Assembly: GCA_965216425.1 (NCBI GenBank)
Contig: CBDCFV010000006.1
Location: forward strand, 1,240,001-1,304,000
DNA: 64,000 nt
Reading direction: 5' to 3'
Source: CBDCFV01 sp965216425
Lineage (GTDB): Bacteria > Chloroflexota > Dehalococcoidia > Lucifugimonadales > UBA3495
Below the pieces are notes generated by a model. It made no database searches, was not told the DNA's origin, and worked only from the letters and a program-made list of their open reading frames with translations. The stretch's first letter is position 1; every line of letters begins with the position of its first letter. A program made the position numbers and the translations under genes. This document shows, piece by piece, positions 57,512 through 64,000 of this stretch.

Positions 57512-57877
57512 TTACGGGAGTTGCAGGAGTTGAAGGACATTGCCGTCGGGGTCTTTGAACGTGGCTACCCAACCACCCCAATGTTCCTGCTCCGGCGGGC
57601 GAATAAACTCCACGCCTTCCCCGGTCATCCGCCGGTAATACTCGTGAATGTCGTCCACACCGAAGTTGGCCATAATCCGGTACGGGTCGCTGGACATTCC
57701 CTGCACATCGCCGTGCAGCCCCAAGTTGAACCGGAATTCCCGGAAGCCACCAAATTCAAAGGCTATGAAGTCGTCGTGCCTAGCATGGAGCAGCAGGCCC
57801 ATGACATCGTTGTAGAAGTGGAACATGGTGTCCAGGTTACCCGTCCAAAGGGTTATGCCAATGACTCCGGTAATCAT
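57512..57877 (-). CDS. VOC-family (glyoxalase/dioxygenase-fold) protein
   Basis: 121 residues from ATG 57877 (MITGVIGITLWTGNLDTMFH), with AGGGGACGGGG upstream; a longer start at 57994 adds an unlikely stretch. A paired beta-alpha-beta-beta-beta module shows FYNDVMGLLLHARHDDFIAF and WVATFKDPDGNVLQLLQLP (terminal metal-ligand Glu position reads Gln). Such small VOC proteins bind divalent metal and small ligands; the role is unknown. It is convergent with queA. Confidence 0.85.
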   Translation of the reverse strand: MITGVIGITLWTGNLDTMFHFYNDVMGLLLHARHDDFIAFEFGGFREFRFNLGLHGDVQGMSSDPYRIMANFGVDDIHEYYRRMTGEGVEFIRPPEQEHWGGWVATFKDPDGNVLQLLQLP

Positions 57878-57918
57878 TGCCCCGTCCCCTGCCCGTGACA
57901 CAACGCCGCCAATGTTAA

Positions 57919-58368
57919 TTACTCGACGGGCTGGGCCTCTAGCTTGGATGAAGCGCACTTGGGGCAGCAACCGTAGAAATCTACCCGCTGCCAAGCTACC
58001 TGGAAATTAGATTTCTTGGATATCCGGTTTTTCAGCCGCAGCACCTCACCGTGCCCTGCGTCAGTGTCCACCACGGTCTCGCACTGCATACATACCAGGT
58101 TAACGTGAGGCTCTATATTGGCTTCATACCTGGACATCTTCTGGAAGGGCAGCTCCTGGACGAGGCCGCTGCGCTGCAGGACGCCGAGGGTGGAGTAGAT
58201 GGTGGCCAGGGTCATGGACGGGAAATGGTCACGTACCCGCTCAAATATCTGTTGCACCGTTGGATGGTCGGTGGAGTTCAACACCGCATCAGCGATCGCC
58301 AACCGTTGGGGCGTTACGCGGACTTCCCATTCTCTAAGGCGGCCTACAAGTTCTTGCTGGGTCAACAT
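57919..58368 (-). CDS. Fur-family transcriptional regulator (Fur/PerR type)
   Basis: 149 residues. The winged helix (RVTPQRLAIADAVLNSTDHP, MTLATIYSTLGVLQRSGLVQ) is followed by the dimerisation domain, with a two-Cys zinc site formed by CMQC (about 93-96) and CPKC (about 134-137), as in Fur/PerR structural zinc sites. Residues EPHVNLVCMQC and VDTDAG follow the regulatory metal site layout. Whether it senses iron, zinc or peroxide cannot be told. A palindrome (58685-58722) lies in the shared gap, but nearer the downstream plus-strand gene. Confidence 0.9.
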   Translation of the reverse strand: MLTQQELVGRLREWEVRVTPQRLAIADAVLNSTDHPTVQQIFERVRDHFPSMTLATIYSTLGVLQRSGLVQELPFQKMSRYEANIEPHVNLVCMQCETVVDTDAGHGEVLRLKNRISKKSNFQVAWQRVDFYGCCPKCASSKLEAQPVE

Positions 58369-58684
58369 AAAAGCTCCAAGTGTCTTAGGAAGAAAACGGA
58401 ACCGTTAAGCTGCGGCTTCCGTATATCTGTGAGCGACTTGACGGGAACTATATACGGTTTACTGACGGCTGGCAAGGAGAATTCCCAACCCGTTGGGGGT
58501 AAAACGTGCGCCGGGACATTTGACGCCAAACTCCGCCGGAATATCATCCACTCCGGTTTTCCTCCATCGCATGGGCGCCAATTGTTCCTATCCACGAGGA
58601 AACGCCTGATTATGTCAAGCGACTTTGCGCACGCCCTGTCGGAAAAAAGGATTCCCCATGCCTTGAACAATCGCTCTCTTATCG

Positions 58685-58722
58685 AACATAATGTTGGGAC
58701 AAGGCTGGCCCAGCATTATGTT
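58685..58722. promoter_or_regulatory. 14-bp inverted repeat upstream of the prodomain-like gene
   Basis: AACATAATGTTGGG (58685-58698) and CCCAGCATTATGTT (58709-58722) are complementary at 13 of 14 positions around a 10-nt spacer. It could be an operator bound by a dimeric regulator such as the nearby Fur-family protein, or a hairpin. No other feature is seen in 58369-58760. Confidence 0.5.
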
Positions 58723-58760
58723 GTTCCGTCAAAGCGCGATACGCGATAATTGGTGACGCC

Positions 58761-59603
58761 ATGAAACTGCCAAGACTTGCCATCCCGATCATAGCCGTCC
58801 TGGTCATTGCCGTTCTGGCTGCGGCAACCACCACCGCGCTGGTTGCCGCTAGGGCGCAGCCACCAGGACCGTCCCCGGCGGCGACGCTCCCGCCCGCCCA
58901 AGCCGACACCCTGGATACGCCCACGCCCGAACCCGCTCCGACAACCGGGAGTGACGTACTACCCAAACCGGCGCCGGAATTCGCGGACCAGTCTGTACCC
59001 AAACCCGTGGACAAAGACTTCGAGCCGAAGTCCACGCCCAAAGCCATCCAGGACCGCGGTCCCAAGGGCAACCGCGTTCCGCCCGGCCCAGTGGAGACGG
59101 AATCATCCCAAGCGGTCTCGCGGGCCGTGGAATCCAGCGGGAAGGACTCTGCCCAAGGAGAAGTCTACACTTGGCAGGACGGCGACCGCACCATGCGGGC
59201 CGTGCTCCAGGAAGACCTAGCGGTCCAGGACGGTTCCGCCACTGCGTCCAATGACGTAGTGGTAGCCGGAAAAGGCAGCAACAGCATCGTCAGGAAGCAG
59301 TACAAGGAAGGCGGCGAGGACAATCCGGTGTTCCGATCAGAGTCCGGGGGAGGTTTGATGACCCTGCCCGGCGGGGTAATGCTGGCCTTGGACCCTGATT
59401 GGGACCAAGCCGCGGTGGACAAGTTTTTCGCCGCAAACGACGTCCCGGCAGACCAGGTCACGCCGCTGGAGTTCCTGGATAACGGGTTCTTTGTGGAGAC
59501 CGAGCCGGGCTTCCCGGCTCTGGAACTGGCCAACACCCTCGCCGATGAGGAGGGGGTGACGATTTCCAGTCCCAACTGGTGGAGAGAGGTGAGTGCGAAG
59601 TGA
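58761..59603 (+). CDS. secreted protein with a C-terminal subtilase-prodomain-like module
   Basis: 280 residues. An N-terminal helix (LAIPIIAVLVIAVLAAATTTALV) acts as a signal peptide or anchor, and a long Pro/Thr/Ala-rich linker follows (about residues 34-120). The last ~80 residues (MLALDPDWDQAAVDKFFAAN, VTPLEFLDNGFFVETEPG, ALELANTLADEEGVTISSPN) resemble the inhibitor_I9/prodomain fold of subtilisins. The next gene, 62 nt downstream, is an S8 protease that shows no prodomain at its own N-terminus. The two together suggest an intramolecular-chaperone/inhibitor encoded in trans. This is an inference from fold resemblance and gene order. Confidence 0.7.
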   Translation: MKLPRLAIPIIAVLVIAVLAAATTTALVAARAQPPGPSPAATLPPAQADTLDTPTPEPAPTTGSDVLPKPAPEFADQSVPKPVDKDFEPKSTPKAIQDRGPKGNRVPPGPVETESSQAVSRAVESSGKDSAQGEVYTWQDGDRTMRAVLQEDLAVQDGSATASNDVVVAGKGSNSIVRKQYKEGGEDNPVFRSESGGGLMTLPGGVMLALDPDWDQAAVDKFFAANDVPADQVTPLEFLDNGFFVETEPGFPALELANTLADEEGVTISSPNWWREVSAK

Positions 59604-59665
59604 CGGCCCCGCTTCCAGCCCGGGCTCCCCGTCCATTCCAACCGTCGTGATGATGTGAAACGCCC

Positions 59666-62600
59666 TTGAACCCGTTCAAGTTCCCGCCAATACCGTCGCT
59701 AAGCAGGCTGTCTTCCTTGGCAGCCCTGCTTTTTTTCTGCCTTATCCTGACCACCGGCGAGGCCTGGGCGCAGACACTCGACGATCACGGCGACACACTG
59801 GCCGATGCTACACCTCTCACCTTGGGGACCACGGTAACCGGCCTCATCAGCCCCAGCGGCGATGTGGACGTCTTCCAATTTGAGATTACCGGAGCTTCCG
59901 TCGACGTTTGGGTTAACACCCAGGGGGGCATCGGCGATACTGTCGGCGGTCTTTATGACGGCACCGGAAGGCAGATCGCATCCAGCGATGACAGCGCCCT
60001 ATCGACCAATCCATCCCATTTTTACATCGGAGCCAACCTCGGTCCGGGAACTTACTACCTAGCCGTTGCGGGTTATGACACGACCACCGGGCCTTACAGC
60101 CTGCATACCAGGACCGCGGCCGACCAGGGCGGGACCGTCGACGCTGCGGCGAACTTGGTGCTTGGCTATCCCGTGGATGGCATCATCGGGACCGCGTGGG
60201 AGGAGGACGTCTACAAGATAGACTTGTCCACGGCGACCGGACCCACCGACATCGTTCTCTACACGACCGGTGAGGTAGACACCATAGGGGAGATTCTCGA
60301 TGAAAACTTCCGGCAACTTGCATCCGGTGATGACAGCATCCTCTCGGACCAGAGTTCCCACTTTTTCCTCGGGGCAGTCCTCGAACCGGGCGTTTATTAC
60401 ATCTTCGTAAGCGGTTATTTGACCAGCACCGGGCCCTACAGACTGCACTCCTGGACCGGGACCGACCAAGCCGGCTCCCGAGCAACCTCGGCGGACTTGG
60501 CCCTGGAGTCTGAGCAGCTTGGCATACTTGGATCGCCCACCGATGAAGACTATTTCAGGATAACAGTGTCCGATGCCACCGACCTACAGGTATATGCCGA
60601 AGGGCCGGTCGATACGGTCGGGGAGTTGTTTGACAGCGGCGGGAACCGGCTCGCATATAACGACGACAGCGATTTCTCCTTGGGTAGCAGTTCGTTCTTC
60701 ATAGCGAAAAGACTCTCAGCCGGGACTTACTACATCACCGTCAGTGGTCTTGAGGGAGAGACCGGGCCGTACCGGTTGTCTGCCATGGCAACGGCCGACC
60801 AGAGCAATTCAATAGACACAGCGGAAGAGCTGGAACCGGGCACACCGGTACTGGGACTGATAGACCCGGGCGCAGACGCCGACCTTTTCAAGCTGGAGAT
60901 GACCGACGCTGCCGAGGTCTTTATTTACACCACCGGAGACGTGGATACCGTTGGCACGTTGATTGACAGCGACGGCACGACCCTGGTCGAGACCGATGAC
61001 GATAATGGCTCCCGTCTCAACTTCTTAATCAGGAAGAATCTCGGACCAGGAACTTACTACATCCGCGTCGAGAGCTACCTTTCGGAAACCGGGCCATACG
61101 CTCTGTTCGCCGAACCAGTGCCGCCTTATTCCCTCCTGCCAGGGACCCGCACAGTACAAGCCATTGCCGAAGGGTACGACGAAGACTACTACAAAATCGA
61201 AATACCCGATGCGACCGACACCTGGATATTCGCCCTCGGCTCCCTCGACACCGTTGGAACGCTGTACGACAGCAACCTCAACGAGATCGCATTCAACGAC
61301 GACAGCTTCATTGCGGGCCAGTCCAGGGCCTTCCATTTCAGGGAAACTCTCGACGCGGGGACCTACTACGTCAAAGTAGGCAGCTTCAACAAATTCACTG
61401 GGAGATACGCCGTCTATGTCCTTCCGGTAACCGAACCCGGCAATGACATCGCCAGCGCCGCTCCCTTGGTGATCAGCCTTCCAACCGCCGGAACGATTGT
61501 CCCGGACGGTCAGGATGACTACTTCCGGGTGGACTTCACGGAGAGCGCCAACGTCTACATTTACGGCATAAACGTGGGCGGCGGCTACGTCGAGGCAGAG
61601 GTGCTGGACAGCAACGGCAACACCCTCGACCTCAACGAGCGCGTCTCATACTTCGATTATGATTTCTTCATCTGGGACACCTTCGGTCCCGGTACTTACT
61701 ATGTCAAAGTGGCGTCGGGTTATCATTCGCCCGTCCCGTACACCCTCCACGTCCTAGATGACCCACGGTACACCGCATTTGTAGCCGGTTGCACAGCGGA
61801 GACTGCCGGATTGACTGACCCACAGGTCGGTGACGACCTGTACGCCTGCCAGTGGCACCTGAAAAACCACGAAGACGAAGGGAAGGACATAGAAGTCGAA
61901 CCCATTTGGGAAGAAGGCATTACCGGCGAGGGGGTCAACGTCGTAGTGGTTGACGACGGCATAGACCAATACCACCAAGACCTTGCCCCCAACGTCTCTC
62001 CTTCCCTCAACCACGACTACACCGGCAGAGGGGACATATACGATCCGGAGGAACACCACGGCACGGCAGTGGCCGGGATCATCGCGGCGCGGGACAACGA
62101 CGTTGGAGTGCGCGGCGTCGCGCCCAGGGCAACTATCCACGGGCACAACTTCCTTCTGGAACAATCGGACTTTGCCTTGGCGGACTCCATGACCCGCAAC
62201 CGGGTTGTAACAGCAGTATCCAACAACAGTTGGGGACCTTCCGACGGTCCAGGCTTGGGGTGGATCCCCAGATACTGGGAACTGGCGGTGGAGCAAGGAG
62301 TAAGGGAAGGCTACGGTGGCAAGGGAACATTCTACGCCTTCGCCGCAGGCAACGGCGGTCTGGAAGGGGACGATGCCAACCTGGACGAAGTTGCCAACTT
62401 CTACGCAGTGACCGGCGTTTGTGCAGTGAACGATCGTGACAGGAGGAGCGACTTTTCCGAACCGGGCGCGTCCCTGTGGGTCTGTGCGCCTTCCAACGAT
62501 TCCAAGGGAAGCTACCGTGGCATCGTCACCACAGAAAACTCCGACCGCTACCACCGCTATACCTTCGGGGGCACCTCCGCGGCAACTCCAATCGTCGCCG

Positions 62601-64000
62601 GTATGGCCGCGCTGCTGCGCGAGGCCAACCCGGACCTTACCTGGCGGGACCTGAAACTAATACTGGCCGCTTCCGCCCGGAAGAACGACCCCGGCAGCCC
62701 CGGCTGGGAGGATGGAGCCGTCAAATACGGGTCATCCACTGAGCGGTATCACTTCAACCATGAGTACGGATTCGGCGTGGTCGACGCCAAAGCCGCCGTT
62801 GACCTAGCGAAAGGCTGGACCACCGTGCCCCCGCTGGAAAGCCAGGAGGTGTCGTCGGGGAATCTGAATACAGGAATTCCCGACCTCCCATCCAGCGGCG
62901 CCTCCAGGGCGGTCACCCGCACACTCAGTGCAAACACCGACATAGAATTCATCGAGTTCGTTGAAGTCCGGGCATCCTTCGCCCATCCATCCTTCCGGGA
63001 CCTGGAAATCGAGCTGGTGTCCCCGTTCGGTAAGACATCAAAGCTGGTCAGCCATTACGACGCCGAGGACCTTATTCCTTTGAACGGCGAAATCCGTTTC
63101 GGCGCGGCGAAGCACTTGGGCGAAAATCCCAATGGACTGTGGACGCTGCGGATCACCGACAAAATCGATAACGATTGGTCCGGCGCCTTGGAGTCATGGA
63201 CCATCAAGGTCTACGGCCACAGGCTCACCCCTGCCATCCCCACGGTGGACTCGGCAACACCGGGCGGAGATTCTCTGACCGTTGCATGGAAAGCCCCCGC
63301 CGTGAACCGGGGCACCGGGATCACATCCTACGACCTGCGTTACATCCCCACCACAGCCGACGAGACGGACGATAACAATTGGACCATCGTTGAGAATGTA
63401 TGGACTTCCAGCCCCGGCGGAAGCCTGGAGCACGTAATTGCCGGCTTGGTCGGCAACACCCAATACGACGTTCAGGTGCGTGCCGTCAACCCAGCCGGGA
63501 CTGGGGCTTGGTCCGAAACGGCCACAGGAACTCCCACCCTTCTTGCGACTGTCTGCACAACCGGCGGCGCGCTGGCAACTTTATCCGGCGGGCAGGAGCT
63601 GGCGACCGACTGCGACGCGTTGCTGGCTTTGCGCGATACCCTGGCGGGCAGCGTAGCCCTCAACTGGTCCGCCGGCTTGGCCTTCGATCAATGGGACGGT
63701 GTCACGGTGGCTTTCCCGGTCGGAGGACAACAACGGCGGGTTACGAAGCTGGAACTCGGTAGTAAGTCGCTGAAGGGCCGGATGCCCTCCGCGTTGGGCA
63801 GCCTCGCCGGACTGGATGTGCTGGATCTGTCGAACAACAGCCTGACCGGGACCATACCGGCGGAATTACGCAACCTGACCAGCCTGACCGAGTTGCGCCT
63901 TAACGGCAACGGTCTGAAGGGGCGGATACCAACGGAACTGAGCAACATCGCCAGCTTGCAAGTCCTGCACCTGTCCGAAAACAGCCTGACCGGGACTATA
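59666..64000 (+). CDS. large secreted S8 protease with six PPC-like repeats, P-domain, FN3 and LRR regions (runs off right edge)
   Basis: At least 1445 residues, open to the window edge, from a TTG at 59666; a hydrophobic signal peptide (LSSLAALLFFCLILTTGEAW) is followed by AQT. Six PPC-like beta-sandwich modules (about 59770-61760) each end in a GTYYLAVAGY-like strand. The subtilase domain (61850-62810) has the triad Asp763 (VVVVDDGID), His798 (HHGTAVAG) and Ser971 (GGTSAATP), closest to kexin/proprotein-convertase types. A P-domain follows (LEIELVSPFGKTSKL, GLWTLRITD), then FN3 (about 63235-63535) and LRR segments (LDVLDLSNNSLTGTIP). Prodomain-like sequence lies in the preceding gene. Frame continuity was checked at several points; no frameshift was found. 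Confidence 0.9.
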   Translation, partial: MNPFKFPPIPSLSRLSSLAALLFFCLILTTGEAWAQTLDDHGDTLADATPLTLGTTVTGLISPSGDVDVFQFEITGASVDVWVNTQGGIGDTVGGLYDGTGRQIASSDDSALSTNPSHFYIGANLGPGTYYLAVAGYDTTTGPYSLHTRTAADQGGTVDAAANLVLGYPVDGIIGTAWEEDVYKIDLSTATGPTDIVLYTTGEVDTIGEILDENFRQLASGDDSILSDQSSHFFLGAVLEPGVYYIFVSGYLTSTGPYRLHSWTGTDQAGSRATSADLALESEQLGILGSPTDEDYFRITVSDATDLQVYAEGPVDTVGELFDSGGNRLAYNDDSDFSLGSSSFFIAKRLSAGTYYITVSGLEGETGPYRLSAMATADQSNSIDTAEELEPGTPVLGLIDPGADADLFKLEMTDAAEVFIYTTGDVDTVGTLIDSDGTTLVETDDDNGSRLNFLIRKNLGPGTYYIRVESYLSETGPYALFAEPVPPYSLLPGTRTVQAIAEGYDEDYYKIEIPDATDTWIFALGSLDTVGTLYDSNLNEIAFNDDSFIAGQSRAFHFRETLDAGTYYVKVGSFNKFTGRYAVYVLPVTEPGNDIASAAPLVISLPTAGTIVPDGQDDYFRVDFTESANVYIYGINVGGGYVEAEVLDSNGNTLDLNERVSYFDYDFFIWDTFGPGTYYVKVASGYHSPVPYTLHVLDDPRYTAFVAGCTAETAGLTDPQVGDDLYACQWHLKNHEDEGKDIEVEPIWEEGITGEGVNVVVVDDGIDQYHQDLAPNVSPSLNHDYTGRGDIYDPEEHHGTAVAGIIAARDNDVGVRGVAPRATIHGHNFLLEQSDFALADSMTRNRVVTAVSNNSWGPSDGPGLGWIPRYWELAVEQGVREGYGGKGTFYAFAAGNGGLEGDDANLDEVANFYAVTGVCAVNDRDRRSDFSEPGASLWVCAPSNDSKGSYRGIVTTENSDRYHRYTFGGTSAATPIVAGMAALLREANPDLTWRDLKLILAASARKNDPGSPGWEDGAVKYGSSTERYHFNHEYGFGVVDAKAAVDLAKGWTTVPPLESQEVSSGNLNTGIPDLPSSGASRAVTRTLSANTDIEFIEFVEVRASFAHPSFRDLEIELVSPFGKTSKLVSHYDAEDLIPLNGEIRFGAAKHLGENPNGLWTLRITDKIDNDWSGALESWTIKVYGHRLTPAIPTVDSATPGGDSLTVAWKAPAVNRGTGITSYDLRYIPTTADETDDNNWTIVENVWTSSPGGSLEHVIAGLVGNTQYDVQVRAVNPAGTGAWSETATGTPTLLATVCTTGGALATLSGGQELATDCDALLALRDTLAGSVALNWSAGLAFDQWDGVTVAFPVGGQQRRVTKLELGSKSLKGRMPSALGSLAGLDVLDLSNNSLTGTIPAELRNLTSLTELRLNGNGLKGRIPTELSNIASLQVLHLSENSLTGTI

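Noticed and set aside
58362..58670. 102-residue minus-strand frame upstream of the Fur-family gene
   Set aside because: No ribosome binding site, no recognisable motif and overlap with the Fur start region.

Overview
This is a gene-dense bacterial window of about 58-60% G+C (estimated by eye). Its gene content fits a Chloroflexota genome of the Dehalococcoidia/SAR202 type: paired DUF1800/DUF1501 proteins, NHL propellers, luciferase-like monooxygenases, PuuE-like deacetylases, a CMD-family protein, a Ycf45-like R3H ATPase and many isolated catabolic genes. That assignment is inferred from gene content, because no rRNA or full marker set is present. Starts usually follow a clear AGGAGG-type ribosome binding site.

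The main result is four candidate selenoproteins whose in-frame UGA codons would make an automatic gene caller truncate or miss them. They are (1) a glutaredoxin-DinB fusion at 7282-8043 with UGA at the first position of the redox motif (UFSC); (2) GrdB at 15280-16629 with UGA as codon 350 in a UxxCxxC motif; (3) GrdA at 17905-18360 on the minus strand with UGA as codon 43 in CFVU; (4) a SelW/Rdx-like protein at 31168-31449 with a CVSU motif. Each UGA is followed, 16-25 nt downstream, by a hairpin whose loop begins with G, as expected for a bacterial SECIS. GrdB, GrdE, GrdA and GrdC form a glycine/sarcosine/betaine-reductase-type cluster, but GrdD is not present and GrdE lacks the usual pyruvoyl-forming cysteine region.

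Layout. 1-7.1 kb: partial HAD hydrolase, crotonase, MOSC protein, a TumE-like toxin-antitoxin pair, DUF1800-DUF1501-NHL, and a small coiled protein. 7.2-15.1 kb: Sec-glutaredoxin-DinB, GMC oxidoreductase, 2-hydroxyacid dehydrogenase, retropepsin-like protease, TPR protein and two PuuE-like deacetylases. 15.2-20.6 kb: the Grd cluster with a HEPN-like gene inside it. 20.7-28.3 kb: a complete Dpp/Opp-type ABC importer operon and a second DUF1501 gene. 28.3-31.5 kb: Tag-like protein, serine hydrolase, 5'-3' exonuclease and SelW-like protein. 31.5-36.4 kb: a minus-strand operon pdxS-pdxT-GNAT-like-R3H ATPase-tmk. 36.4-39.4 kb: a noncoding stretch, tRNA-Phe, an RHH protein and a zinc-ribbon/membrane protein. 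39.5-45.6 kb: CMD protein, alpha/beta hydrolase, then dihydropyrimidinase, a flavin monooxygenase and a ureidopropionase-like amidohydrolase that suggest pyrimidine or hydantoin catabolism. 45.7-51.6 kb: a frameshifted LLM gene, Ldh-family dehydrogenase, M42-like peptidase, dCTP deaminase and NHL protein. 51.6-55.2 kb: a HicAB-like pair, an amber-interrupted retropepsin, a third PuuE-like deacetylase and a cobalamin-type binding protein. 55.5-64 kb: folD, queA, a VOC protein, a Fur regulator, a separately encoded subtilase prodomain-like protein and a giant secreted S8 protease that runs off the right edge.

Noncoding structure includes a family of short MITE-like elements (terminal repeats near ACTATCTCAAAAC, core hairpin ATTCCCGCC..GGGAAT), a degenerate tandem repeat, several terminators, and several sigma70-type promoters with 16-18 bp spacing.
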